A stretch of 64,000 nucleotides of DNA from JAKVAV01 sp964651785 (GCA_964651785.1 CAZYWJ010000001.1:1-64000), one strand, 5' to 3'; positions 25,958 to 34,356 are shown, numbered from the stretch's first letter. Program-made: numbers and translations. Notes: generated from the sequence alone by a model not told the origin.

Positions 25958-26604
25958 TGCTCTTCGACAATATAAATTTTCTTCTCCGCGAAAGAGGGGC
26001 CCCCTCTCTTTCGGGAGAAGATTTTTTAGCTTTAAATCCCGATGAACTCTGGGATTTGGTTTCACAATTGGGTTATCCTTTTGAAATTTTAAATCAGATT
26101 GATTTGGCGAAACGAGACGAGTTGGCCAAATCTGCTGCCATCAAACTCGTCGTCCTTGACGTGGATGGTGTATTCACCGATGGCGGACTTTATTACTCTT
26201 CAGATGGTGAGGATGCCAAGAAGTTCAATGTGAAAGACGGTATGGCTATAAAAAAAGCAGCCGACCGCGGATTGGAATTTGGGATCATCAGTGCCTCCTC
26301 AAAATCGGAAGTGGTTAAAATCAGAGCCGAAATTCTGGGCATTCAAAATGTCTACGTCGGCAATACACCCAAGCTTGAGATTTTAGAATCATGGCTTTAT
26401 CAAAAAGGTATTGGTTTTGAAAATGTAGCCTATATGGGAGATGACCTCAATGATGTGCCTATTTTGAAAAAAGTAGGTTTAGCAGCCGTTCCCGCCGATG
26501 CCGTCTTACAAGCCAGGCAGGCCGCTCACATTGTATTGAAAAAGGGCGGAGGTCAAGGCTGTATCCGCGAGTTGGTTGAAGGTTATCTTTGCAAAATCGA
26601 TTGA
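25957..26604 (+). CDS. KdsC-like HAD phosphatase with N-terminal extension
   Basis: This 215-residue HAD-superfamily phosphatase of the KDO-8-phosphate phosphatase group acts in lipopolysaccharide KDO or related nonulosonate synthesis. The core begins at about residue 62: VVLDVDGVFTDGGLYY (Asp68/Asp70), ISASSKSEVV, the Lys in NTPKLEIL, and MGDDLNDVPIL. About 55 extra residues precede the core (GAPSLSGEDFLALNPDELWD), which are unusual and unrecognised. It shares one base with the FKBP stop. Confidence 0.85.
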   Translation: MLFDNINFLLRERGAPSLSGEDFLALNPDELWDLVSQLGYPFEILNQIDLAKRDELAKSAAIKLVVLDVDGVFTDGGLYYSSDGEDAKKFNVKDGMAIKKAADRGLEFGIISASSKSEVVKIRAEILGIQNVYVGNTPKLEILESWLYQKGIGFENVAYMGDDLNDVPILKKVGLAAVPADAVLQARQAAHIVLKKGGGQGCIRELVEGYLCKID

Positions 26605-26711
26605 GAGAGCTACGAAAACCAACTATGCGGGTAGTTTTTCAATCACAAGCAATTCTTTAGTTCACACTAGATTTCTAACCTTCCGCTTAGTTTCACATCT
26701 ACCGGAAATGC

Positions 26712-26743
26712 CGATTATTTTTTAACTTTATTTGAAATAATCG
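26712..26743. promoter_or_regulatory. 9-bp inverted repeat upstream of an antitoxin-like gene
   Basis: CGATTATTT (26712-26720) and AAATAATCG (26735-26743) are perfect inverted copies separated by 14 bp, ending 4 bp before the ATG at 26748. The position suits an autoregulatory operator. Confidence 0.45.
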
Positions 26744-26747
26744 AGTA

Positions 26748-26948
26748 ATGAGTAAAACAGAAATGCTCAATTTATTGAAAGGACTGAGCCTGAATGATAG
26801 AATACGATTGGTAGAATTGATCTTGGCTGAATTGAAGGAAATGACAGCTCATCAGAAGAACCAAGATGATATCGATTATTTACGTTCCGTAGCCGGAGAA
26901 TGGAGTGAGGAAGAAGCCGAGTATTTTAGAAAGGCGATACTCGACTGA
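26748..26948 (+). CDS. antitoxin-like small protein (addiction module component type), orphan
   Basis: This 66-residue protein has the helix LLKGLSLNDRIRLVELILAELKE typical of short addiction-module antitoxins. An acidic Trp-containing tail follows (GEWSEEEAEYFRKAILD), which in relatives contacts the toxin. No toxin-like gene is adjacent: the next gene is convergent and upstream lies KdsC. The fold assignment is by sequence feel; a solitary regulator is the alternative. Confidence 0.55.
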   Translation: MSKTEMLNLLKGLSLNDRIRLVELILAELKEMTAHQKNQDDIDYLRSVAGEWSEEEAEYFRKAILD

Positions 26949-26958
26949 GGAAATTTAT

Positions 26959-27156
26959 TTATGGTCTCCAGTTATCTTCAAAACTCATTGGCCAATGTGG
27001 ATGTCTTATCCTAATTTTTTGAATTTGTTCTTGAGCATTTCTGATCGTCTTATAGGCAAAATCCTTGTCCCTGGGATCAGGGTAGTTTTTATATTTCTCT
27101 ATGTGTTCTCTTACTGCTCTTCTTTGTCCTTCTAATTTTATTTTGTCGTCAGCCAT
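26959..27156 (-). CDS. small protein of unknown function
   Basis: This 65-residue protein begins MADDKIKLEGQRRAVREHIE and ends WPMSFEDNWRP. It is charged, with a central helix (DPRDKDFAYKTIRNAQEQIQKI) and Trp/Pro-rich tail. The composition and codon pattern favour this strand over the overlapping plus-strand reading, which is hydrophobic and erratic. It is convergent with the antitoxin-like gene, with a 10-bp gap. The 195 bp upstream of it are AT-rich and hold nothing recognisable. It is not a known toxin. Confidence 0.5.
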   Translation of the reverse strand: MADDKIKLEGQRRAVREHIEKYKNYPDPRDKDFAYKTIRNAQEQIQKIRIRHPHWPMSFEDNWRP

Positions 27157-27351
27157 GATATTTTAATTCGATAAGTTTACTCAGAGATTTCATTTACTGA
27201 AATATATAAAGTTTATGACTTAATCGAATTAAAATTAATTAACACTATTGAATTTAGAGTTAGATTGAAACCATTGCAATCTGTCTGACAAAACCATTGA
27301 GAGCTTTGATAATTGAAAAACATATGGTTTAGCTATTGAATTCAAAAATGA

Positions 27352-28215
27352 CTAATCTCTTCTGATCATACTCTCCTTCTCTTCCCTCAACTTTTTCTTT
27401 TGTTCGATCAGGTCGTGCTTTTCAGCGATGTTCTGTGTCTTTTGATCAAATTCCAACTGAAGGTCTTCCACTTCATTCTTTCTTTCTGAAATTCGCTTTT
27501 CGTAAGTCTTTAGTTCTTTTTCGATCACTTTGGGGTCATTGCGGTCCATTTCAAGTTGCAGCGCATCCATATCATTTTTCAGCTCTGCCGATTTGGCTGA
27601 ATACTCACTTAACTCTTGAGTCGATTCACTTTTCAGCGTGGCATACTTACTTATTGCTTTTTCGTGTTTCGATACAGCTTTTCCATGAGTGCTCACCGTC
27701 TTGTTTAATTCTTTTTCTTTAGTCATGTGCAGCTTTTCCGCTTCAGCGCTCAAGCTATCACCCTTGCTGTTTTGATGCCGACTCAAGTTGCTTTCCGCAT
27801 CGGCTTTTGACTTTTTCGCAATGGTCATCTCCGAATCAGCCGTGCTGATTTTTTCATCAGCTTTTGCGATGTTCTTTTCGGCTTTCTTTCGGCTCTTTTC
27901 CGCTTTCTTGTACTGTTTTTTTAAGCTTTTGTATTCAGCCTTTTTGCTTGGATAATCAAAGGCATCGGCGGCAGCTCTGATACTGTCGCGTCGGTTTTCC
28001 AAAATGCTTACATCTCTTTTGGCTTGCTCCAATTCTGGCCTCACATCAGCCAAAGATTTTTCAATCTTCTCAATATCCTTGGTTTGCTCTTTTATGGATT
28101 TTTCCAAATCCTTTATCTCAGATTTAAGCACGGATTTGTCCGTTTTATCCGTCTCCTGAGCTACGGAAACCAAAACGGCGAGGCACATGACGATTGCGGA
28201 AAAAATTCTTTTCAT
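27352..28215 (-). CDS. secreted coiled-coil protein of unknown function
   Basis: This 287-residue protein has a signal peptide (FSAIVMCLAVLVSVAQ). Practically all the rest is charged heptad-like helix rich in Lys, Glu, Ser and Ala (KSIKEQTKDIEKIEKSLADV, KKAEKSRKKAEKNIAKADEK). It is a predicted long periplasmic coiled coil, with no enzymatic motif. It lies 15 bp downstream of the thioredoxin-family gene on the same strand and is likely co-transcribed. Confidence 0.7.
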   Translation of the reverse strand: MKRIFSAIVMCLAVLVSVAQETDKTDKSVLKSEIKDLEKSIKEQTKDIEKIEKSLADVRPELEQAKRDVSILENRRDSIRAAADAFDYPSKKAEYKSLKKQYKKAEKSRKKAEKNIAKADEKISTADSEMTIAKKSKADAESNLSRHQNSKGDSLSAEAEKLHMTKEKELNKTVSTHGKAVSKHEKAISKYATLKSESTQELSEYSAKSAELKNDMDALQLEMDRNDPKVIEKELKTYEKRISERKNEVEDLQLEFDQKTQNIAEKHDLIEQKKKLREEKESMIRRD

Positions 28216-28230
28216 TACTTCATTTTAAGG

Positions 28231-28842
28231 TTAATCCAAGTGGCGAAAGATATGTAAAAGTTCCATTTTCAACGTTTTGTTCTTATCCTTAAAATACCAA
28301 TGATGAATTTTCTCACTGAAGTGGTCAAACGGCACTTTTTCATGATCGAGCTGAGCCTTATATTCCATAACCATATTTTGCACGGGAGCAGGTCGGGGCC
28401 CCCAAGTAAATAGCTCTTCTCCCGAACCTTCATCAAATGCAATAAGCTTAGGAATGCTCTTGCCCCCGTTGGTCAGGTAGCGATACATGAAGTCGGGATT
28501 TTCATCTCGGTAAACCAATCGTAATTCCACATTCTCTGAAGCTTCTGCCAATTTTGCTATGTAGGGCAGGTTTTGAGCGGCATCTCCGCACCAAGCTTCA
28601 GTTATCACCACCCAAATCATTTTTTTATTCACCTTATTCACTTCGTTCAGAAGTTCATTATCTAACTGAATGGTTTTGTTCAGTCGACTCATTCGGCGGA
28701 AATTCAAATAAGTGTAGTTGATCAAACTCTCCGACTGATTCATTCCCGAAGTTGCTTTTTTGTCAACCAATTCTTTCACCTTCCGTAAATACTCTTGATA
28801 AGACATGGTATTTTCAGGAAGCGATATCAACGTATAGTTCAT
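28231..28842 (-). CDS. thioredoxin-family protein (Thioredoxin_9 type)
   Basis: This is a 203-residue cytoplasmic protein. The thioredoxin fold is marked by WVVITEAWCGDAAQNLPYIA, where the usual CxxC is CGDA, so only the first Cys remains. The conserved VELRLVYRDENPDFM and GGKSIPKLIAFDE segment carries the cis-Pro. A helical N-terminus (SYQEYLRKVKELVDKK) precedes it. Such proteins are common in Bacteroidota and their partner is unknown. An ATG at 28806 is an alternative start. Confidence 0.8.
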   Translation of the reverse strand: MNYTLISLPENTMSYQEYLRKVKELVDKKATSGMNQSESLINYTYLNFRRMSRLNKTIQLDNELLNEVNKVNKKMIWVVITEAWCGDAAQNLPYIAKLAEASENVELRLVYRDENPDFMYRYLTNGGKSIPKLIAFDEGSGEELFTWGPRPAPVQNMVMEYKAQLDHEKVPFDHFSEKIHHWYFKDKNKTLKMELLHIFRHLD

Positions 28843-28852
28843 GTTTGAAAGG

Positions 28853-28860
28853 TACCTTTG
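28853..28860 (+). promoter_or_regulatory. -7 promoter element for the alpha/beta hydrolase gene
   Basis: TACCTTTG (TAnnTTTG) lies 30 bp before the TTG start at 28891. It supports the non-ATG start because no in-frame ATG lies between it and the conserved domain. Confidence 0.45.
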
Positions 28861-28890
28861 TATGCTAAACGACCATAGTAAAGCATTGTT

Positions 28891-29730
28891 TTGACAACAG
28901 GCCATTGGGTTTATACAATTCCGCTAATTGCAGTCGCCATTTATCTGGCAGTCTGCTTTTTTTACTACTTCTTTCAGGAGCGGCTCATCTTTGTGCCACT
29001 CGGTACGCTCACTGATGATGCAGTGATAGAATTAGGGCAAGAATTTTCGGAAGTGTTTCTTGATGGAGTAGAGGGGGGACGCATACATGCCCTGCATCTC
29101 AAAGCAAAAAATCCCAGAGGGTGCATACTGTATTTCCATGGAAATACGGGGCATATAACGCGCTGGGGGCCGATCGCCGAAGAATTGCATTCATTTGGTT
29201 TTGACGTATTCGTGCCCGACTATCGGGGTTACGGTAAAAGCAGAGGTTTGCGAACTCAGGAAACCCTCTATGCCGATGCATTACTTTGTTATGAACATCT
29301 GCTAAAATCATATCCTGAAAGTAAAATTTGCATCTATGGCCGCTCTCTCGGTAGCGCAATGGCTACTTGGCTTTCAGCTCATTCCAATTCGGGAGGGGTA
29401 GTTCTTGAAGCACCTTTTGACAGTTTGAAAAATGTGGCTCTTTATTACTTAAAGATTTTTCCTGCGGGAATGCTGTTGAAGTTCGATTTCAGAAATGAGC
29501 TCTACCTCAAGGCAAGCAAAGCTAATATCTTGATCGTTCACGGAACTAAAGATCGTATTGTGCCATACCGATGTGGCTTTTCATTGTATAAATCGGCCAA
29601 AGCAAAAGCAGAAATGGTGACTGTTCCGGGAGGGCATCACGGCGATTTAAACGGTTACCCCATTTTCAGAGACAAGCTCAAAGCTTTCTTTGACAAACAT
29701 TTTGCGGTTCCCCGAAAGGAAGATGCGTAA
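28891..29730 (+). CDS. membrane-anchored alpha/beta hydrolase (ABHD/BEM46-like)
   Basis: This is a 279-residue serine hydrolase. An N-terminal membrane anchor (IPLIAVAIYLAVCFFYYFFQ) is followed by the hydrolase fold. CILYFHGNTGHITRW holds the oxyanion region, FVPDYRGYGKS the conserved loop, and ICIYGRSLGSAMA the nucleophile elbow (GRSLGS). Asp in GTKDRIVP and His in PGGHHGDL complete the triad. The start codon is TTG (28891); an ATT at 28885 is the only other candidate before an in-frame stop at 28879. The substrate is unknown. Confidence 0.85.
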   Translation: MTTGHWVYTIPLIAVAIYLAVCFFYYFFQERLIFVPLGTLTDDAVIELGQEFSEVFLDGVEGGRIHALHLKAKNPRGCILYFHGNTGHITRWGPIAEELHSFGFDVFVPDYRGYGKSRGLRTQETLYADALLCYEHLLKSYPESKICIYGRSLGSAMATWLSAHSNSGGVVLEAPFDSLKNVALYYLKIFPAGMLLKFDFRNELYLKASKANILIVHGTKDRIVPYRCGFSLYKSAKAKAEMVTVPGGHHGDLNGYPIFRDKLKAFFDKHFAVPRKEDA

Positions 29731-29745
29731 ACTCGTCCTGAGCGA

Positions 29746-30906
29746 TTATTCCAAAATGAATTTGATGACCTGCTCCGTTTCTCCTTGAATTCGAGCCAAG
29801 TAAAATCCTTTATCAAGATGGTGCAGAGAGAGATAGTTTCTTCCCTCATTGAGGTAGTCTTGATACACAACTCGACCTTCCACGGATATAATGGTGATTG
29901 CCGCTCTGTCACTCCCGACTAAGTCAATATTTATGTCACCAAAGCTTGGATTGGGAAACAGAGTAATCTCTTCGGCGCTGTTATCCTCATTTTCGGTAGC
30001 AATGCCGGAGGGAGAACAAACTGAACTGAAAAAATTCCAGATTTCAACGCTGGCATTGATGTCCTGATTGGTAGGTTGCAAAAAATCCAACAACGGAACC
30101 GGAGGTGCTCCGGGCCAAGTGTGGCCACCACCTTCCACACGATAGAATTTGGCTTTGAGCCCTCCATCGCAATCAGAAACCTCTGCACCTTGAACCGATG
30201 AGAAGTCTATGACCGGAGCATTGGGAATGCTGAATGTTGATACCGTCTGACAATCATTGATGTTTTTCCAGGTTCTGAAAATTTGCTCTACGGGAAAAAA
30301 GCTTCCGAAAGTGGCTGCTGCGATATCGCCGCCATTGTAAGGTACTACAAGATCAGCGGTACCGTGAATTTCCATATAAGGTACGGGAATATTACCCTGA
30401 CAAGCAGAAATGAAATTGTCGGTAATAGTACCCGTCACCGAAGCAAATGATTTGAATACATCCGAACGCTCGCACCCCAAATAGTAGCTCATCATTCCGC
30501 CATTTGACATACCGCAGACGTAGGTGCAGTTTTCATCCAGATCATAAATCAATTGAAGATCAGAAGCCAGATTGCTCAGAAATCCAACATCATCTACAGA
30601 TTCCAGCGGAAAGTTGATATTCCAAAAAGTCGTTCCCGAAAGGTCTTGGGTACCTTGAGGATAACAAACGGCAAATCCGTTGGCATCAGCTACATCGTTC
30701 ATTCCGTAATTGCCGATGATGGTCGACGCATTTGAGGTGTAGCCATGTAAAACGAAAACAAGCGGAGCTCCGGGTGCTAAGTCATCGGGAAGATAGAGAA
30801 AGTAGCTTCTTTCTTGGCCGTCATGTGTGTACGTCAGTTCAGAGAGTTGGCCAAAGGCTAAAACAGTAACAAGCGAAAATGTAAGCAGCGCCAGAAAAGA
30901 CTTCAT
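29746..30906 (-). CDS. secreted PHB depolymerase/feruloyl esterase-like protein with T9SS sorting domain
   Basis: This 386-residue protein has a signal peptide (SFLALLTFSLVTVLAFGQ) and an LpqC/poly(3-hydroxybutyrate) depolymerase-like esterase domain: LVFVLHGYTSNAS, the nucleophile elbow CGMSNGGMMSY, Asp in EIHGTADLVVPY and His in GGGHTWPGAP. A type A T9SS sorting domain follows (LFPNPSFGDINIDL ... GFYLARIQ). It probably degrades an extracellular polyester or plant ester. The ATG at 30906 gives the signal peptide. It lies 51 bp after the LpxL-like gene. Confidence 0.88.
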   Translation of the reverse strand: MKSFLALLTFSLVTVLAFGQLSELTYTHDGQERSYFLYLPDDLAPGAPLVFVLHGYTSNASTIIGNYGMNDVADANGFAVCYPQGTQDLSGTTFWNINFPLESVDDVGFLSNLASDLQLIYDLDENCTYVCGMSNGGMMSYYLGCERSDVFKSFASVTGTITDNFISACQGNIPVPYMEIHGTADLVVPYNGGDIAAATFGSFFPVEQIFRTWKNINDCQTVSTFSIPNAPVIDFSSVQGAEVSDCDGGLKAKFYRVEGGGHTWPGAPPVPLLDFLQPTNQDINASVEIWNFFSSVCSPSGIATENEDNSAEEITLFPNPSFGDINIDLVGSDRAAITIISVEGRVVYQDYLNEGRNYLSLHHLDKGFYLARIQGETEQVIKFILE

Positions 30907-30957
30907 GGTAAAATGATAATTGGTTTCGGCCAATTTCTTCATTTTGATTTAAATAAC

Positions 30958-31836
30958 CTAATCCTGTCTTCTCTTGTGCTTCCAACGGCGATGGCTCCAT
31001 AGCCACCATTCAGGTTCTTTTTCAATTCTGTTTTCTAAGGCTCTCACATGCTTTTCGGTGATCGAATAAGGTGCCTCTTCTTTCGGATTTTCTGAAAGTA
31101 GCTTGAACTCGATTTCATAATGACCGCGGCGAACTTTTCGAATATCAAAAAAGACAACCGCCATTTCAAGCTTTGTCGCAATCTGTTCGGCACCCAGAAA
31201 AACAGGGGTATCTTGGTTTAGAAAAGTCGTCCAATACTTGATTTTCGATTCTTGCGGACTTTGATCGGCCAAGAAATAGGTCATGGTTATTTCACCGTTA
31301 TCCTTTTCCGTTTTTAATTTCCTGAAACTGTCTTTGGTAGAAACCATGTACACACCGTACTTTGATCGCAAACCATTGATCAACCCGTTGAAGTGAGGGT
31401 TTTTGAGCGGTTTGTGAATCGCCCACACCTTGTGGTTCACCTGAGTAGGTAATAAGGAAAGCCATTCCCAATTTCCATAATGGCCCAAGATGCCGCAAAC
31501 GCTTTTTCCCTCGAGGTAAAGCTTATTCAGCATTTCAGGATTTTTAAAGACGTATCTCGACTTGAGCTCTTCAGCAGAGCGATGCAGCGGGTAAAACCAC
31601 TCGATAAAACTATCACCGAGATGACGGTAAAATCGCTTTTCGATTTTTCGAATTTCTTTCTCCGACTTTTCGGGAAATGCATTTTTCAGATTGGCTCGCA
31701 CAACTTCTTTTCGGTAACCGAGAATGCGGTAGGCAATGAGATAAAACAGATCGCCAAAAAGAAACAAAGCTCCGAGCGGCAACCAAGTGATGATCCACAA
31801 AAGTGTATAAGCGATGGCGAAACCTAAATATTGCAT
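30958..31836 (-). CDS. lipid A acyltransferase (LpxL/HtrB family)
   Basis: This 292-residue inner-membrane acyltransferase adds a secondary acyl chain to lipid A precursors. It has an N-terminal membrane region (WLPLGALFLFGDLFYLIAYR), the HxxxxE motif in GILGHYGNWEWLSL (about residue 118), the ADQSPQ block and the C-terminal WWLWSHRRWKH motif. It is complete. A -7 element only 5 bp upstream of its ATG suggests a leaderless or near-leaderless transcript. Confidence 0.92.
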   Translation of the reverse strand: MQYLGFAIAYTLLWIITWLPLGALFLFGDLFYLIAYRILGYRKEVVRANLKNAFPEKSEKEIRKIEKRFYRHLGDSFIEWFYPLHRSAEELKSRYVFKNPEMLNKLYLEGKSVCGILGHYGNWEWLSLLPTQVNHKVWAIHKPLKNPHFNGLINGLRSKYGVYMVSTKDSFRKLKTEKDNGEITMTYFLADQSPQESKIKYWTTFLNQDTPVFLGAEQIATKLEMAVVFFDIRKVRRGHYEIEFKLLSENPKEEAPYSITEKHVRALENRIEKEPEWWLWSHRRWKHKRRQD

Positions 31837-31841
31837 CGCCG

Positions 31842-31849
31842 CAAAAGTA
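31842..31849 (-). promoter_or_regulatory. -7 promoter element for the LpxL-like gene
   Basis: The minus strand reads TACTTTTG (TAnnTTTG), separated by only 5 bp from the ATG at 31836. It is one of a divergent pair with the box at 31873. Confidence 0.45.
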
Positions 31850-31872
31850 GCACAGATGCAGGATTAAGTTGA

Positions 31873-31880
31873 TATTTTTG
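31873..31880 (+). promoter_or_regulatory. -7 promoter element for the WYL regulator gene
   Basis: TATTTTTG (TAnnTTTG) lies 16 bp before the ATG at 31897. Confidence 0.45.
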
Positions 31881-31896
31881 TCGGAAAGACGAGTCA

Positions 31897-32919
31897 ATGC
31901 CTGCAAATAAATATGCCCTTCTTCGTTACCGTATCATCGATAGATGCATCAGCAATAAATTCAATCCCTATCCGAATAAAGAGGACTTACGAGAAGCGTG
32001 CGAAGAGGAGTTGTATGGTTCGGAAGGCGACAGAATTTCCATCAGCACTATAGAGAAGGATCTGTATGCTATGCGCAATGAGGCAAATTTGGGCTATTAC
32101 GCTCCGATAGCCTATCACAAAACAGAGCGGGGCTATTATTACGAAGATCCCGATTATAGCATTGATGAGCTTCCGCTAAACCAAGAAGATATCGAAGCCA
32201 TCGAATTTGCGGCTAATACATTGGCTCAGTTTCGAGGCATTCAGTTGTTTCAGTCGTCGGGAGATGCCATTGATAAAATTTTAGGTCGGTTGAGCTTAAG
32301 GCCAAATGACGGGCAGGAAGTGGAGCAATACGTGAGATTTGAAACCGCTCCGGAGTACAAGGGCTCGATTTATTTGAAGCATTTCCTGACGGCCATTAGA
32401 GAGCGAAAAGTCGTATCATTCAACTATCAGAAATTTTCGGGTGAACCTTCGCGTAAGTATCAGATTCACCCTTACTTGCTTAAGGAATACCGCAATCGTT
32501 GGTACGTTATTGGATTTAATCCCGCAAAAGAAGCAACGGTGGTTTTTGGCTTAGACAGGGTAGAGGGGGAAGTGAAAGTTTCAGATGATAAGTTCAAGCG
32601 GAATCCCGATTTTGATTCTGATCGCTATTTCAAGCACAGTTTGGGGATTACGGTACCGGATGAAGCCCCCGAAAAGATTCTACTTCGATTCTCGCCCGTA
32701 TCGGGAAAGTATGTTGAAAGTCAGCCGTGGCACGAATCGCAGCAAATTGTGAGTGAAAATAAAAACTCCACCGAAGTGGAGTTTTACTTGTCCATAACCC
32801 ACGAGTTGGTTATGCAAATCTTAAGCTACGGAGACGATGTGGAGGTTGTAAAACCGCTGAGTCTGCGCCGTATTATTTCAGAAAGGCTTCGCAGCGCCAC
32901 CAGACATTATGAGGAATAG
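31897..32919 (+). CDS. WYL-domain transcriptional regulator
   Basis: This 340-residue regulator has a winged-helix N-terminus (LLRYRIIDRCISNKFNPYPN, with ISISTIEKDLYAMRNE as recognition part). The WYL domain (VVSFNYQKFSGEPSRKYQIH, then YLLKEYRNRWYVIGFNP) and WCX C-terminal extension follow. In other bacteria such proteins sense nucleic acid or nucleotide ligands and control defence or DNA-damage genes. No such target is beside it. Its 3' end overlaps the convergent baeRF gene by 13 bp. Confidence 0.88.
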   Translation: MPANKYALLRYRIIDRCISNKFNPYPNKEDLREACEEELYGSEGDRISISTIEKDLYAMRNEANLGYYAPIAYHKTERGYYYEDPDYSIDELPLNQEDIEAIEFAANTLAQFRGIQLFQSSGDAIDKILGRLSLRPNDGQEVEQYVRFETAPEYKGSIYLKHFLTAIRERKVVSFNYQKFSGEPSRKYQIHPYLLKEYRNRWYVIGFNPAKEATVVFGLDRVEGEVKVSDDKFKRNPDFDSDRYFKHSLGITVPDEAPEKILLRFSPVSGKYVESQPWHESQQIVSENKNSTEVEFYLSITHELVMQILSYGDDVEVVKPLSLRRIISERLRSATRHYEE

Positions 32920-34085
32920 TCATACCTGAAAATTCCGTTTATCTCGGTATTCTTCAAAGGCATTGAATCAGCATCGACCAAATAGACTTTACCTCCTTGA
33001 TTAATGGTGTGACTTGCTGCCAAATTGTACAGATCAGCATCACCCATGCGTCTTACTTCGTGTGTTTCTATTTGGTGATCCTTTTCATTATATCGACCCC
33101 ACAATTGTTCTCCCTTTTTCAGAAAAAGAATATCCGTCCTACCGGCAATGGATGCAGGTATAACTTTCGCCGGGTCAGATGATGATTTGCCTTCGTTTAC
33201 CAAAGCATTAAATCGAGCTTCTGAACCCATGCGTTCTCCGTCAAAGTTATCCTTAACAATTTCCCAAGCTTTTTCCTTCAGTACTTTTATATCAGTATTC
33301 TCATAATTTCCTTCTATCGGTTCGTTTACTAAATATCTGTAGGTATTTGCTTCTTTATAAATAGGAAAGAGATAATCAACACAAGCAACGACGAGTGGAA
33401 CTTTTTCTTCGTAAAGCAATTCGCGCAAGCCATTGTCAATATCTTGGAAATATCTTAGCGCTTCATCTTTCTTCTCATTTTCGTTACCACCCCCGTGACC
33501 GTGAAATATACCCTGAGAGTCTCCACTTTCGCCGTGACCGGACCGCTGCTGCAAATGTTCTTCTTCCAATTCGTAACCAACGGAATCGCGCATGTCTTGA
33601 GGTATGTGTTTGCTTACGGAAATTTCCGAAATTCCATGAATGGTGACATCATAAAGTTTCGCACTTTTCAGGCTCAAGTTAAGGATGAAATGTCTGCATG
33701 CGCCATGAGTCAAATTGGCCATTGGTTTTAAGTAAAAGTGATCATTAACATAGGTGATCGGTTCTACACGCATGGGCAACGAGTAAGATTTAATTTCTTC
33801 TCCTTGGTAAAAAAGTGCCAAGCCTTCTGATTGATTAATCCAGAAATCGACATCCTCTTCTAATTTTTGAAATGGCTCCAAATAAGTATCAATTTCGCTT
33901 TCCTTCATGCCAAAAAACTGCAATTGCCTCGACGCTTCCTTCACTTGGTTTTTTAAATGAATCTTACTCTTTTTCCGACCATCCTCGCCATCGGTATGCT
34001 GCTCTGTAGGAAGATAAACGGAGATACAATGCTTTCCATGAAATTGTGATAATTGCTCAAAGTCTTTTTTTCTGAAAATTTTCAT
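32907..34085 (-). CDS. bacterial archaeo-eukaryotic release factor family (baeRF) protein
   Basis: This 392-residue protein resembles the baeRF group, bacterial relatives of eRF1/aRF1. The first domain is KHCISVYLPTEQHTDG and the middle SAKLYDVTIHGISEISV. At the place of the GGQ loop of real release factors it has GIFHGHGGGNENEKKDEALR followed by a helix, and the C-terminal domain has RTDILFLKKGEQLWGRY. The GGQ motif itself is absent (GHGGGN instead). The family is suspected to act on ribosomes or RNA under stress; this is inference. The ATG at 34085 was chosen. Confidence 0.8.
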   Translation of the reverse strand: MKIFRKKDFEQLSQFHGKHCISVYLPTEQHTDGEDGRKKSKIHLKNQVKEASRQLQFFGMKESEIDTYLEPFQKLEEDVDFWINQSEGLALFYQGEEIKSYSLPMRVEPITYVNDHFYLKPMANLTHGACRHFILNLSLKSAKLYDVTIHGISEISVSKHIPQDMRDSVGYELEEEHLQQRSGHGESGDSQGIFHGHGGGNENEKKDEALRYFQDIDNGLRELLYEEKVPLVVACVDYLFPIYKEANTYRYLVNEPIEGNYENTDIKVLKEKAWEIVKDNFDGERMGSEARFNALVNEGKSSSDPAKVIPASIAGRTDILFLKKGEQLWGRYNEKDHQIETHEVRRMGDADLYNLAASHTINQGGKVYLVDADSMPLKNTEINGIFRYDYSS

Positions 34086-34356
34086 TGGGTAGGTTTTGAT
34101 GTGAAAAAAGGGAAAATCATGCCGGCACACATCAGTGCTGATTTTCAGAACTTCATTAAGTGATATGTTCGATTACTTGTGGAATGCATTGCACAGTGGA
34201 ATCAAAAGGTAATTTGATAATACTAGATATAAAAGTGATTTAAATCTCCTTTTAAACCTGTCTCTTTTACCAATAAAAGACTAACTTTCCCTTCATAAAT
34301 TTTAACCTGTCATTTTAACTTAACCCGACCTTATCGGGAAACAACCAAATAATCTG

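Noticed and set aside
26605..26747. Terminator after the KdsC-like gene
   Set aside because: Only a weak CTACG/CGGGTAG pairing with no proper T-run.
26905..27135. 76-codon plus-strand frame as toxin partner of the antitoxin-like gene
   Set aside because: It is the antisense of a compositionally better minus-strand gene, and its hydrophobic sequence matches no toxin pattern.
30553..30735. 60-codon plus-strand frame within the esterase gene
   Set aside because: Shadow of a gene with clear domains on the other strand.
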